Assembly (NCBI RefSeq): GCF_025371035.1
Contig: NZ_JANZXB010000007.1
Span: 1-64,000, forward strand
Length of the DNA: 64,000 nucleotides
Direction: 5' to 3'
Source: Sphingomonas sp. LC-1
Lineage (GTDB): Bacteria; Pseudomonadota; Alphaproteobacteria; Sphingomonadales; Sphingomonadaceae
The position numbers and the translations under genes were made by a program. The notes under the pieces were generated by a model. The model had not been told where the DNA came from and did no database searches. It saw nothing but the letters and a program-made list of their open reading frames with translations. Positions 17,498 to 26,572 of this stretch are shown one piece after another. Every line of letters starts with the position of its first letter. The stretch's first letter is position 1.

Positions 17498-18679
17498 ATG
17501 ACGGATCCCATCGTCATCCTGTCCTATGCCCGCACCCCCATGGGGTCGTTCCAGGGAAGCCTGTCGAGCCTGTCCGCGACCCAACTGGGCGCGGCGGCGG
17601 TCAAGGGTGCAGTCGAGCGCGCGGGCGTCGATCCCGCCGCCATCGAGCGCATCCATATGGGTTGCGTCCTGCCCGCCGGTCTGGGCCAGGCCCCGGCGCG
17701 GCAGGCGGCGATCTTCGCCGGGCTGGGCGAGCATGTCGAGGCGACCACCGTCAACAAGATGTGCGGATCGGGCATGCAGGCCGCGATCATGGCCGCCGAA
17801 GCGCTGGCGGCGGGTTCCGCCGAGATGATCGTCGCGGGCGGCATGGAGAGCATGACGAACGCCCCCTATCTCAGCCACAAGCATCGGAGCGGGGCGCGGA
17901 TCGGGCATGACACGCTCTATGACCATATGTTCCTCGACGGGCTGGAGGACGCCTATGAGCGCGGGCGGCTGATGGGGCATTTCGCCGAGGAGGCGGCGCA
18001 GGACTATCAGTTCACGCGGGCGGCGCAGGACGATTTCGCCATCGCATCGCTGGAACGCGCCAAGGCGGCGCAGGGTTCGGGCGCGTTCGACCGGGAAATC
18101 GTGCCGGTCACCGTCAAGACCCGCAAGGGCGAGGAACGGATCACGCTCGACGAACAACCCGCCAAGGGTGATCCGGCGAAGATCCCGACCTTGAAGCCCG
18201 CTTTCGCCAAGGACGGCACGATCACGGCGGCCAATGCGTCGTCCATCTCGGACGGTGCGGCGGCACTGGTGATGACGCGGGCAAGCGTCGCGGATCGGCT
18301 GGGCCTTACCCCGATCGCGCGGATCGTGTCGCATGCCGCCCATGCCCATGCGCCCGCGCGCTTCACGACCGCGCCCGTCTTCGCGATGCGCAAGGCGCTG
18401 GACCGGGCGGGCTGGTCGACGGGTGATGCCGATCTCTACGAGGTCAACGAAGCCTTTGCGGCGGTCGCGATGATCGCGATGCACGACATGGGATTGTCGC
18501 ACGACCGGCTGAACGTCCATGGCGGCGCCTGTGCGCTGGGCCACCCGATCGGGGCGAGCGGCGCGCGGGTGCTGGCGACTCTGCTCTCCGCCCTGGAAAC
18601 GAAGGGCGCGCGGCGGGGCATGGCCTCGCTATGCATCGGCGGCGGCGAGGCCACCGCGATGGCGGTGGAGTTGATGTAA
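17498..18679 (+). CDS. Acetyl-CoA C-acetyltransferase (thiolase)
   Basis: A 393-residue thiolase of the biosynthetic/degradative class II size. The acyl-accepting Cys89 is in NKMCGSGMQ, the NEAFA motif follows, and the C-terminal active site is GGACALGHPIGASGAR with the His; CIGGGE supplies the second Cys. It interconverts two acetyl-CoA and acetoacetyl-CoA, or shortens 3-ketoacyl-CoA. ATG17498 has GGAGAG upstream. It is divergent from the prepilin peptidase gene and followed by a GC-rich hairpin, so it is probably monocistronic. Whether it serves beta-oxidation or PHB synthesis cannot be read here. Confidence 0.93.
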   Translation: MTDPIVILSYARTPMGSFQGSLSSLSATQLGAAAVKGAVERAGVDPAAIERIHMGCVLPAGLGQAPARQAAIFAGLGEHVEATTVNKMCGSGMQAAIMAAEALAAGSAEMIVAGGMESMTNAPYLSHKHRSGARIGHDTLYDHMFLDGLEDAYERGRLMGHFAEEAAQDYQFTRAAQDDFAIASLERAKAAQGSGAFDREIVPVTVKTRKGEERITLDEQPAKGDPAKIPTLKPAFAKDGTITAANASSISDGAAALVMTRASVADRLGLTPIARIVSHAAHAHAPARFTTAPVFAMRKALDRAGWSTGDADLYEVNEAFAAVAMIAMHDMGLSHDRLNVHGGACALGHPIGASGARVLATLLSALETKGARRGMASLCIGGGEATAMAVELM

Positions 18680-18690
18680 GGGCTCTCCGT

Positions 18691-18713
18691 CCCCCTCGCG
18701 CAGGCGGAGGGGG
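18691..18713. terminator. Hairpin between convergent genes
   Basis: CCCCCTC at 18691-18697 pairs with GAGGGGG at 18707-18713 over a 9-nt loop. It lies between the thiolase stop (18679) and the SH3 gene stop (18744), which converge. There is no T-run, so this is a weak terminator candidate or a REP-like element. Confidence 0.4.
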
Positions 18714-18743
18714 CGGGCAGGGCCGCCAGCGACCGCCTGGCTT

Positions 18744-19244
18744 TTACGGCAGCGTTTCGCCGGGCTCGACGCCCCACAGGCTCCCGACCGGCACGAAGCC
18801 TGCCTGCCCCTTCACGTCCAGCCGGCACCAGCCGCCATTGCATTCGCTCAACCGCCCGACGACGCCGGGGGCCGCGCGCCATAGCGTCTTGGCCGTGTCA
18901 TTGGGTGCGGAGCGCATCGGCAAGGGTTCGGACCCGCGCACGATCGCGGTGCGCGTGTTCCGCAGGAGGACGGCGAGCATCCACCCCTCAGTCCCATCGG
19001 GGTCCTGCACCTTGCGCCATTCCTTGAACGCGGCGACGACCTTCACCGGAAGATCGGGACGGCGATAGGTCCAGCTGGCGGGATAGGCACGCGCGGGGCC
19101 GGTCCGCATCCGCGCCAGCGACGCGCCGATCGAACCATAATAGGGCATGGCCCGCTTCTCGGGCGCGGCGGATGCGACCGACGCGACCGGCCCCATCGTC
19201 ACCGTCACCGCCGCCAAGGCCAGTCCGATCATGGACCTGCGCAT
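18744..19244 (-). CDS. SH3-domain secreted protein
   Basis: A 166-residue protein with a signal peptide (about residues 1-26, ending ASA-A). Two bacterial SH3-like (SH3_3/YgiM-type) units follow: one around MRTGPARAYPASWTYRRPDLPVKVV and one around MRSAPNDTAKTLWRAAPGVVGRL with a final RLDVKGQAGFVPV. Such domains bind peptidoglycan stem peptides or other wall components in the periplasm. ATG19244 follows AAGGAAACAGG, a good ribosome-binding site. It is divergent from the dehydrogenase gene at 19368. Confidence 0.85.
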   Translation of the reverse strand: MRRSMIGLALAAVTVTMGPVASVASAAPEKRAMPYYGSIGASLARMRTGPARAYPASWTYRRPDLPVKVVAAFKEWRKVQDPDGTEGWMLAVLLRNTRTAIVRGSEPLPMRSAPNDTAKTLWRAAPGVVGRLSECNGGWCRLDVKGQAGFVPVGSLWGVEPGETLP

Positions 19245-19367
19245 CCTGTTTCCTTCTTCTCGCCCGCTGTTTCCGGGCTCTACGACGAGGCGGGGGGATG
19301 CTTCAACCATGTTCCGCCGCCGCATCGCCGGTTGACGCGGTGCCGGGCTTGCCGCAATCCCGTGGCC

Positions 19368-20366
19368 ATGGTCGATCCGCGCCGCTGCCTGAACCCCAGG
19401 GTGGTCGTCACCCGCGAACTGCCCGATCCGATCATGGACCGGATGGCCGCGCTGTTCGACACGCATCTGAACCGCACCGACGAGAAATGGAGCCGCGATC
19501 AGCTGGTCCAGGCGGTGGCGGAATGCGACGTGCTGGTTCCCACCGTCACCGATGCGATCGATGCCGATCTGATCGCCCAGGCTGGCCCCCGGCTGAAGCT
19601 GATCGCCAATTTCGGCGCGGGCGTGAACCATATCGACCTTCGCGCGGCACGCGCGCGCGGTATCATCGTCACCAACACACCGGGCGTCCTGACCGAGGAC
19701 ACTGCCGACATGACCATGGCGCTGATCCTGTCGGTTCCACGCCGCCTGGCCGAGGGGGAGAAGCTGGTCCGGTCGGGCGCCTGGAAGGGGTGGAGCCCCG
19801 GAGGGATGCTGGGCCACCGGATCGGCGGCAAGGCGCTGGGCATCGTCGGCATGGGGCGGATCGGACAGGCCGTGGCGCGGCGCGCACGCGCGTTCGGCCT
19901 GTCGATCCATTATCATAATCGCCGCCGCCTGCCCGCCAGCATCGAAGCGGAGTTGGGCGCGACCTGGCACGCCGATCTCGACACGATGCTGGGCGCGGTC
20001 GACATCGTGTCGATCCACACGCCGCTCAACGCCGACAGCCACGACCTGATCGATCGTCGCCGCATCGGCCTGATGCGCAGTCACGTTTACCTCATCAATG
20101 CCAGCCGGGGCGGCATCGTCGACGAGGATGCGATGGTCGACGCGCTGGAAGCGGGACGGCTGGCGGGGGCGGGATTGGATGTCTGGCGCCACGAGCCGGA
20201 AATCGACCCTCGCCTGCTCGCGCTCCCCAATGTGGTGATGACCCCGCATATGGGCTCGGCGACGTTGGAGGGGCGCATGGCCTCGGGCGAGCGGGTCATC
20301 GCCAATATCCGAAGCTGGGCCGATGGCCACCGCCCGCCGGATCAAGTGCTGGAGGGGTGGCTTTAG
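19368..20366 (+). CDS. D-2-hydroxyacid dehydrogenase (glyoxylate/hydroxypyruvate reductase-like)
   Basis: A 332-residue NAD(P)-dependent dehydrogenase. The dinucleotide-binding motif is GIVGMGRIGQAVA; the catalytic set is Arg in INASRGG, Glu in the HEPEID region, and His in MTPHMGSAT. It resembles glyoxylate/hydroxypyruvate reductases such as GyaR. The HNRRRLP motif after the second beta strand, with basic residues, hints at NADPH preference (inference). I chose ATG19368; a TTG 12 codons upstream is possible. It stands alone between convergent and divergent neighbours. Confidence 0.9.
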   Translation: MVDPRRCLNPRVVVTRELPDPIMDRMAALFDTHLNRTDEKWSRDQLVQAVAECDVLVPTVTDAIDADLIAQAGPRLKLIANFGAGVNHIDLRAARARGIIVTNTPGVLTEDTADMTMALILSVPRRLAEGEKLVRSGAWKGWSPGGMLGHRIGGKALGIVGMGRIGQAVARRARAFGLSIHYHNRRRLPASIEAELGATWHADLDTMLGAVDIVSIHTPLNADSHDLIDRRRIGLMRSHVYLINASRGGIVDEDAMVDALEAGRLAGAGLDVWRHEPEIDPRLLALPNVVMTPHMGSATLEGRMASGERVIANIRSWADGHRPPDQVLEGWL

Positions 20367-20387
20367 GCCCGTCCCCTCGCGCCTGCG

Positions 20388-20750
20388 TCAGTCGACCGTC
20401 TGGACGCCGAATGTAAACCACGCGCCGACCGCGTGATCGTATAGCCGGACCAGATCGTCGTCTATTCGGCAGGTGAAATGGCCGGCGCTGCTGCGATCAT
20501 AGCCGCGCGCCTCGCCATCCGCGATCTCGAAATGGATCGATCCCCCGGCAGCATTGTCCTGAATTTCGGGTAGTGTGCCGCCGAATTTCACGCCACGGTC
20601 GCCGTCGAAGCCCTGCAGATGCTCGCCCCGCGCTTCCGCCGCGATCCGACGATGGCGGTCCTCCGCCTGGTCATAGAGTCCGGCGACTTTCCTGCCCTTC
20701 ACGAGCGCATGGGATGAGGCGGCGATGATCGCCCGCATGTCTGACTGCAT
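20388..20750 (-). CDS. Hypothetical protein
   Basis: A 120-residue soluble protein without signal peptide or membrane segment. It has a charged helical first half and a beta-rich second half ending TFGVQTVD, which mixes acidic and aromatic residues. I do not recognise a domain. The start at 20750 lacks a strong ribosome-binding site; an internal Met four codons later is an alternative. It is convergent with the dehydrogenase gene, leaving 21 bp between stops. Confidence 0.55.
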   Translation of the reverse strand: MQSDMRAIIAASSHALVKGRKVAGLYDQAEDRHRRIAAEARGEHLQGFDGDRGVKFGGTLPEIQDNAAGGSIHFEIADGEARGYDRSSAGHFTCRIDDDLVRLYDHAVGAWFTFGVQTVD

Positions 20751-20931
20751 GGCCTGCGCCTGACACAAGCGATTGGGCCGATCAACCGCGCGTCGACAGA
20801 CTGCTTCACGCGCAGACAGCGGACAGGCGAAAATGGAGCCCCGTGCCTTGCTCCATATCAAAATGTTGCGACGCGGAACCGAGGGTTCGTCGCTGCATTC
20901 CCCTCCTGTCATTCCAACAGGAGCTACCATC

Positions 20932-21123
20932 ATGAAAAAGCTGGCAATTGCCCTCACCTTCACCGCGCTCGCCCTGTCGACTTCGGCCTGTTCGACGCTG
21001 AAGGGCGCGGCGATCGGTGGTGCGGGTGGCGCCGGGGTCGCGGCGGCGACCGGTGGCAGCGTGGAAAAGGGTGCGGCGGTCGGCGGCACGGCGGGCGCGG
21101 TGGTCGGCACCGTCGCCGACTGA
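20932..21123 (+). CDS. Small glycine-zipper lipoprotein-like protein
   Basis: A 63-residue protein with a signal peptide ending STSAC, a plausible though weak lipobox with Cys20. The remainder is a run of Gly/Ala-rich repeats (GAAIGGAGGAG, GAAVGGTAGAVVG) typical of glycine-zipper segments in OsmB/YmgG-like envelope proteins. AGGAG precedes ATG20932 at the right distance. Such proteins are often induced by envelope or osmotic stress. The next gene is convergent with one base between stops. Confidence 0.8.
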   Translation: MKKLAIALTFTALALSTSACSTLKGAAIGGAGGAGVAAATGGSVEKGAAVGGTAGAVVGTVAD

Positions 21124-21124
21124 G

Positions 21125-21610
21125 CTATCGGGCGGGAGAATCCGGGCTCGGCTTCACTCCCGCCCTCTCCAGCGCGGCAATGCGCGCGGCGTCCTTGGGG
21201 CGCCCGAAGAGGCGGAACAGCGACAACAATTCGGAGCGATCCGGTACGAACAGCAGGGCATCGCCGATCATCGTCCGCTCGCGGGATCGCGGCTCGACCG
21301 GACGCCAAATGCCGCCCACCGAGACTTGAAACCCCGCCATCATCTCGACCGGAACGCGCGGCACATCCCATCGCGCGAAGACCGCCGAACGGAACAGCGG
21401 ATCGGGCGGCAGTGTCAGCGGCGCGACGCCCAGCCGGTCCAGCACCGCCGGTGCCAGCGACAGGTCGACCAACAGATCAACATCCTTCACCGGCCCGGCC
21501 TCAATGCCGTGCAGCGCCAAGGCCGCGCTGCCGATCATCCACCAACCCTCGGGAAATGACGCCATCGCCGCCGCGACGCTTCGCAACGTCGTGTCGAGCT
21601 CCGGCGTCAT
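21125..21610 (-). CDS. Nucleotidyltransferase-fold protein
   Basis: A 161-residue protein with the minimal nucleotidyltransferase signature: GSAALALHG followed by KDVDLLVD, i.e. GS-x-DxD as in the pol-beta/MNT superfamily and AbiEii-like proteins. The C-terminal half lacks a recognisable partner domain. No antitoxin or HEPN gene is adjacent, so a toxin-antitoxin role is not supported by context. The nitronate monooxygenase gene begins its unit upstream, with its stop 10 bp from this start on the same strand, so it may be co-transcribed. Confidence 0.75.
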   Translation of the reverse strand: MTPELDTTLRSVAAAMASFPEGWWMIGSAALALHGIEAGPVKDVDLLVDLSLAPAVLDRLGVAPLTLPPDPLFRSAVFARWDVPRVPVEMMAGFQVSVGGIWRPVEPRSRERTMIGDALLFVPDRSELLSLFRLFGRPKDAARIAALERAGVKPSPDSPAR

Positions 21611-21619
21611 CCTCCGGGC

Positions 21620-23023
21620 TCAGTCGCCGGTCAGGATGCGATCGACCAGCTGCTTCACGCTCGGTACGAAGCCGTTGGAATAGAAGGGATCGCGCTTGAA
21701 GTTATAGGCCGCATGCCCGGCGAACATCAGGTTCTGCTCGACATCACCGCCATGCGCGATCTCTTGCAGCGTCTTCTGGATGCAGAAGCTGCGCGGGTCC
21801 GCCAGACGCCCGGTCGAGTTGGTCTCGCTATCGGCCCAGCTCGAGAACAGGCACTGCGACAGGCACCCCATGCAGTCGGCCTGATCCTTGCGGATTTCCT
21901 TGGCTTCTTCAGGGCTGACGAAGACCAGCGTATTGTCCGGCGTCTTGAGCGCCATGGTGAAGCCGCTGCCGAACCATTCGCGCGCGCGCAGCAGATCGCC
22001 CTTGGTCACCCAGAAATTCTTGCCCTTCACGCCGACATCGAGCTGGAAGACATGGTCGCCCGCTTCCTGCGTAGAAAAGGCGATCTGCCGGTCCGACCGC
22101 GCTTCGAGATTGCGCAGGAAGGGATTGCGCACCGCGCTGGAATAAAAGCCGGTCGGCGAGAAGCGATGGAGAAGGACATCGCCCTGCTCGATCGTCATCA
22201 GCCGCTGCTTCCACTCTTCGGGGATCGGGCTTTCCTGCGTCAGCAGGGGACGCGTGCCGAACTGGAAGGCGATCTTGCCCAGCTCGGGATTGTCGATCCA
22301 GTCGTTCCAGTCGCGCAGGTACCAGACGCCGCCCGCCATCACGATCGGCACCTCGTCCGAGATACCACCCTCGCGCATCGTGTCGCGTAGCGCCTTTACG
22401 CGCGGATACGGGTCCTGGGGCTGCAACGGGTCTTCGGCGTTGGACAGGCCGTTATGGCCACCGGCCAGCCAGGGGTCCTCATAGACCACCGCCGCCAGCC
22501 ACTCCGCCGCCTTGGAATAGGCACGCTTCCACAGCGCGCGGAAGGCGCGGCCCGAGGAGACGATCGGCAGATAGCTGACCTGATGATGCGCCGCGATCTC
22601 CGACAGCTTGTAGGGCATGCCCGCACCGCAGGTGACGCCCGCGACCAGCCCCTTGGTACGCGCCAGCACGCCTTCCAGCACCCGCTGCGCGCCGCCCATT
22701 TCCCACAGCACGTTGATGTTGATCGCGCCCTTGCCACCGGCGATGTCCCAGGCACGCTTCACCTGCTGGACCGCGCCCTCGATGGCATATTCGATCAGTT
22801 CCTCATGCCGCTCGCGCCGGGTCAGGGCGCGGTAGATCTGGGGAATGATCTTGCCTTCGGCGTCATAGCTGTCGGCATTGACCGCCGAGACGGTCCCGAC
22901 GCCGCCCGCCGCCGCCCAAGCCCCCGCCGAGGCGTGATTGGTCGCAGCGACACCCTTGCCCCCTTCGATCAGCGGCCAAACCTCGCGGCCGTTATACAGG
23001 ATGGGGCTCAAGCCTTTGAACAC
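21620..23023 (-). CDS. Nitronate monooxygenase family flavoprotein
   Basis: A 467-residue FMN-dependent TIM-barrel protein of the nitronate monooxygenase/2-nitropropane dioxygenase family, starting with GTG. Recognisable are the N-terminal GGKGVAATNHASAGAWAAAGGVG glycine-rich region, VMAGGVWY and the FQFGTRPLLTQES phosphate-binding area. It is longer than the usual 320-360 residues: a C-terminal extension carries a CMGCLSQC cysteine cluster, not part of the core fold. The flavin chemistry is oxidation of nitronates with oxygen; the real substrate is unknown. The cysteine cluster may bind a metal or Fe-S cluster (inference). Confidence 0.85.
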   Translation of the reverse strand: MFKGLSPILYNGREVWPLIEGGKGVAATNHASAGAWAAAGGVGTVSAVNADSYDAEGKIIPQIYRALTRRERHEELIEYAIEGAVQQVKRAWDIAGGKGAININVLWEMGGAQRVLEGVLARTKGLVAGVTCGAGMPYKLSEIAAHHQVSYLPIVSSGRAFRALWKRAYSKAAEWLAAVVYEDPWLAGGHNGLSNAEDPLQPQDPYPRVKALRDTMREGGISDEVPIVMAGGVWYLRDWNDWIDNPELGKIAFQFGTRPLLTQESPIPEEWKQRLMTIEQGDVLLHRFSPTGFYSSAVRNPFLRNLEARSDRQIAFSTQEAGDHVFQLDVGVKGKNFWVTKGDLLRAREWFGSGFTMALKTPDNTLVFVSPEEAKEIRKDQADCMGCLSQCLFSSWADSETNSTGRLADPRSFCIQKTLQEIAHGGDVEQNLMFAGHAAYNFKRDPFYSNGFVPSVKQLVDRILTGD

Positions 23024-23111
23024 GTCGTTACCTTGTCTGACCGAAAGGGTCTCATATAGCGTGTTAGGAACGCTAGGCGAGGGGGAATTAACGGCACCGG
23101 CCCGTGCCGGA

Positions 23112-24248
23112 TCAGCCCAGCGCGCCGGGCCGACCCAGGACCTGTTCGTACAGAGCCTTGTACCGGGCGACCATCTGGCTCTGGTCGAACTCGGCCCGCG
23201 CGCGCTGCTGGTTGGCGGCGCCGGCCTGAGCGCGCAGATCGGGATTGGCGATCAGCGCCTGGATGACGTCGCGCAGGCGGACCTCATTGGCTGCATCCGC
23301 GATGAACTGGCGATTGGGCTCGGACACCATCGACCGCACATCGCCGACGGGCAGCGACGCGATGGGCAGCCCCGCCGCCATTCCCTCCAGGACCGAAATC
23401 GGCGCCTGTTCGGACAGCGAGGACAAGGCGACAATGTCGAAATGCCGGATGAAGCTGTAGGGCCGTTCCAGAAAGCCCGGCATGACCAGCCGGTCGGCAA
23501 TGCCCATGGCCGCGGCGGCCTGCTGGATCGTCGCGCGCTCCGGCCCCTCCCCGACGATGACCAGCCGGAAACGCCCCGGAACGCCGCCCATCGCACGGAC
23601 CAGCATCGGCAGGTTCTTGACCACCCGCAGTCCCGCCAGCGCACCGACGACGATCTCCTTGGGCTGGCGGACGAAGCCGGGAATCGCCTTGGGATCGGGA
23701 TCGCGGGTGTAGAGCTGGGTCGCGATGCCGTTGGGAATGCGGTGAACCCGCTCGGCGGGCTGTTTCCAGGTCCGCAGCGCGATCCCCTCCAGCACATGGC
23801 TGGGCACCGCCAGCGCGTTGGCCGCCGACAGGGCGATGCGGCGATAGATATTGCGCTCCAGCTTCAGCCCGCGCGCTTCATCGGCGTTGAAACCATCCTC
23901 GTGATGGACCAGCGGCGGCGCACCCTTGGGATAGACGCGCCGTGCCATCACCCCGTCGATCGCCCCCCAATTATAGGTCAGCACCAGGTCGAAGCGGCGC
24001 ATATAGGCCGCGATCGCCTCGTAACGCTTGACCGAGGGCTTGCCGGTCAGCGGCGGCGCATCCTGCGCGATTTCATAGCGTATGCCCTTGGCGATCGAAT
24101 CCCGCGCGCCGAGTTCGTCGGGCATGGCGGAGACGATGGTGTGCCTCGTCGCATCGCCGAACGCGTTCATCAGCGCGACCGCGCGCGCCTCCTTGCCGCC
24201 CAGCGAAAAGGAGGAGTGGAGGTGAAGGATGTTCAGCGGTCGAGCCAT
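23112..24248 (-). CDS. Glycosyltransferase family 4 protein
   Basis: A 378-residue GT-B glycosyltransferase. The N-terminal acceptor domain contains the SLGGKEAR loop; the C-terminal donor domain has VGEGPER, then LSSLSEQAPISVLEGMAAGLPI, which is the E-x7-E motif that binds the nucleotide sugar. It probably transfers a hexose in cell-surface polysaccharide or glycolipid synthesis; donor and acceptor are unknown. ATG24248 gives MARPLNILHLHSS. No other polysaccharide genes lie near. The hydrolase gene upstream is 40 bp away on the same strand. Confidence 0.9.
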   Translation of the reverse strand: MARPLNILHLHSSFSLGGKEARAVALMNAFGDATRHTIVSAMPDELGARDSIAKGIRYEIAQDAPPLTGKPSVKRYEAIAAYMRRFDLVLTYNWGAIDGVMARRVYPKGAPPLVHHEDGFNADEARGLKLERNIYRRIALSAANALAVPSHVLEGIALRTWKQPAERVHRIPNGIATQLYTRDPDPKAIPGFVRQPKEIVVGALAGLRVVKNLPMLVRAMGGVPGRFRLVIVGEGPERATIQQAAAAMGIADRLVMPGFLERPYSFIRHFDIVALSSLSEQAPISVLEGMAAGLPIASLPVGDVRSMVSEPNRQFIADAANEVRLRDVIQALIANPDLRAQAGAANQQRARAEFDQSQMVARYKALYEQVLGRPGALG

Positions 24249-24288
24249 GCGCCCCGGATTAGCGGGCAAGGCAGGGCTTGAAAACCGC

Positions 24289-25149
24289 CTATCCCTCCAC
24301 GCGGTCGAGCAGGCGCCCGATCCCCGCCAGCGCCTCCGGCTCGGTCAACAGCGGCGTATGGCCGACATGCGGCACCGTGACCAGTTCGGACGGCGACAGC
24401 ATCTCGACCATCCGGTTCGCGACGGCCGCGCTCAGAATGTCGGACCGCTCGCCCCGCACCACCAGCGTCGGTACGCCGTTCAGCGCGGACAGCGCCGCCC
24501 ACATGTCCGGCCCGGCCTCGGTCCCCGGCACGCGGAACGGCTCGGCGATCCTCAGGTCGTAATCGAGCACGATCCGCCCGGCGCTGGTCAGCCTATGGGT
24601 TCGCTTGGCCATGGCCAGCCAATCCTCGACCCCCCAGTCGGGATAGACATCCTCATTATTCTCGTGGAGGCAACGCGCCGCGTGAAGCCAGGTCGGAAAG
24701 CTCTGCCCCTTGCCGACATAGCCGCGAATGCGCGCCAGGCCGGCCGCCTCGATCTCCGGCCCGATATCGTTGAGCACCGCGCCCGCCAGCCGCCCGCGCG
24801 CGGTCGCCGCCAGCACCATGGTCACGATCCCGCCCAGCGACGTGCCGACCGCGACGAACCGGGTGATGCCGTATTCGTCCAGCATCGCCTGCACGTCCTG
24901 CACATAGGTCAGGGGCACATAGGTCATCGGGTCCTTGGCATGGGCGCTTTCGCCGCGCCCGCGAAAGCTGACCGCGATTACCCGCGCACGCCCATCGAGC
25001 GCCCGGGCCAGCCCGTCGAAATCGCGGGCGTTGCGGGTCAGGCCCGGCATGCAGATGATCGGGGGAAGCGTATCGGACCCCGGATAGTCGCGCGCATGCA
25101 ACCGCAAGCCGTCTTTCGACCACCAATAACGATTCTCATAGGCCGACAT
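24289..25149 (-). CDS. Alpha/beta hydrolase
   Basis: A 286-residue alpha/beta-hydrolase fold protein. The nucleophile is the Ser in GTSLGG, the Asp is probably in RGERSDILS and the His in VPHVGHTP. The oxyanion-side segment is CMPGLTRNARDF, as in many serine hydrolases of this fold. Substrate unknown; haloalkane dehalogenase is excluded because the nucleophile is Ser rather than Asp. ATG25149 has AGGA upstream and its ATG overlaps the divergent selO start in a CATG palindrome. Confidence 0.88.
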   Translation of the reverse strand: MSAYENRYWWSKDGLRLHARDYPGSDTLPPIICMPGLTRNARDFDGLARALDGRARVIAVSFRGRGESAHAKDPMTYVPLTYVQDVQAMLDEYGITRFVAVGTSLGGIVTMVLAATARGRLAGAVLNDIGPEIEAAGLARIRGYVGKGQSFPTWLHAARCLHENNEDVYPDWGVEDWLAMAKRTHRLTSAGRIVLDYDLRIAEPFRVPGTEAGPDMWAALSALNGVPTLVVRGERSDILSAAVANRMVEMLSPSELVTVPHVGHTPLLTEPEALAGIGRLLDRVEG

Positions 25150-26563
25150 GCTTGAACGTCCTCCGGTGCACCCTCCATATCGCGGCATGCCCGTATCCCC
25201 GCAAGCCTATCGCCCGTCCCGCGCCCTCGCCGAAGTCGCCGATTTCCTCGCGGATTCCGTCGCACCGGCCGATTTTCCGCAGACCGTCGTCCGCTTTCGC
25301 AACGATCGCGCGGCGGGCGAAATCGGGCTGGAGACGCTGACCGACGACGAATGGGCCGACCATCTCGGCCGATTCCGGCCGCTGCCCGACACGCTGCCGG
25401 GGCCGCTCGCGCTGCGCTACCACGGCCACCAGTTCCGCCAGTATAATTCCGACCTGGGCGATGGGCGCGGCTTCACCTTCGCGCAGATGCACGGCGTGGA
25501 TGGCCGGTTGCTCGAACTCGGCACCAAGGGATCGGGGCAAACGCCCTATAGCCGTTTCGGCGACGGCCGCCTGACGCTGAAAGGCGGCGTGCGCGAAATC
25601 CTGGCGACCGAGATGCTGGAGGCGCTGAACGTCCCCACCTCGCGCACTTTGTCGCTGATCGAGACGGGCGAGTCGCTGCACCGGGGCGACGAACCCTCCC
25701 CCACCCGCTCCGCGGTGATGGTGCGGATGAGCCATGGCCATATCCGCATCGGCAGTTTCCAGCGCCTCGCCTTCGAGCGCGACGAGGAGAATATGCGGCG
25801 CCTGGTCGCCTATGTGCTGCGGCATTTCTACGCTGAGACTTCGGACGATCCGGTGCGGCTGCTGACCCTGGTGGCGGAGCGGACCGCGACACTGGCGGCG
25901 CGATACATGGCCGCCGGGTTCGTGCACGGCGTGCTCAATTCGGATAATATCAACGTAACGGGGGAAAGCTTCGACTATGGTCCGTGGCGGTTCGCGCCCA
26001 GCTGGGACCCGGAGTTCACCGCCGCCTATTTCGACCAGACGGGTCTCTATGCCCTCGCCCGCCAGCCCGAGGCGATCCAGTGGGACGTGATGCAACTCGC
26101 CTCCAGCCTGCGTCTGATCGCGGAGAGCGAGCCGCTGATCGCGGCGCTGGAGGGGTTCGCCACCCGTTATCAGACGGAGATCGTGACCGCGATCCTGTGG
26201 CGACTGGGGGTGACGCCGCGCGAAGGCACCGAAGACCGCGCACTGGTCCAGACGTTCGAGCGGGCTCTGCGCGCCTCGCAAGCCCCGATCGACCGCGTCT
26301 ATTTCGATCTGTTCGGCGGGCAGGTGCCGGATCAATATGACGAGACGTGGAACGAACTCCGCGACCTGATCGAGCCCTATGCGCCCCGCCGCGCCCGCGA
26401 TCATGACTATTGGCGGGGCGAACCCGAGTCGATGCTGATCGACGAGGTCGAGGCGATCTGGGCCCCGATCGCCGAGCGCGACGACTGGTCGATGCTGTAC
26501 GACAAGGTCGCGCGGGTGCGTGCGATGGGTGCGGCGCTTGCCGCCCCCGATGCGGCGGCCTAG
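25148..26563 (+). CDS. selO: Protein adenylyltransferase SelO
   Basis: A 471-residue pseudokinase-fold protein of the SelO/YdiU family, which transfers AMP from ATP to Ser, Thr or Tyr on proteins involved in redox balance. Family blocks are RYHGHQFRQYNSDLGDGRG, LELGTKGSGQTPYSRFGDGR, VREILATEML and the metal-binding HGVLNSDN followed by DYGPW. The protein contains no cysteine at all, so the redox disulfide known in the E. coli protein is absent. The start is uncertain: ATG25148 or ATG25187, neither with a strong ribosome-binding site. astD begins 9 bp after the stop. Confidence 0.93.
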   Translation: MLERPPVHPPYRGMPVSPQAYRPSRALAEVADFLADSVAPADFPQTVVRFRNDRAAGEIGLETLTDDEWADHLGRFRPLPDTLPGPLALRYHGHQFRQYNSDLGDGRGFTFAQMHGVDGRLLELGTKGSGQTPYSRFGDGRLTLKGGVREILATEMLEALNVPTSRTLSLIETGESLHRGDEPSPTRSAVMVRMSHGHIRIGSFQRLAFERDEENMRRLVAYVLRHFYAETSDDPVRLLTLVAERTATLAARYMAAGFVHGVLNSDNINVTGESFDYGPWRFAPSWDPEFTAAYFDQTGLYALARQPEAIQWDVMQLASSLRLIAESEPLIAALEGFATRYQTEIVTAILWRLGVTPREGTEDRALVQTFERALRASQAPIDRVYFDLFGGQVPDQYDETWNELRDLIEPYAPRRARDHDYWRGEPESMLIDEVEAIWAPIAERDDWSMLYDKVARVRAMGAALAAPDAAA

Positions 26564-26572
26564 CCTTTCCGA

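Noticed and set aside
19332-19367. TTG start 12 codons upstream for the dehydrogenase
   Set aside because: The added residues are Cys/Arg-rich and unlike the family; ATG19368 gives a normal length.
20870-20931. GGAAC at about 20876 as an EcfG general-stress promoter for the lipoprotein gene
   Set aside because: The -10 element cGTT is not found at 16-17 bp; only CATT is there.
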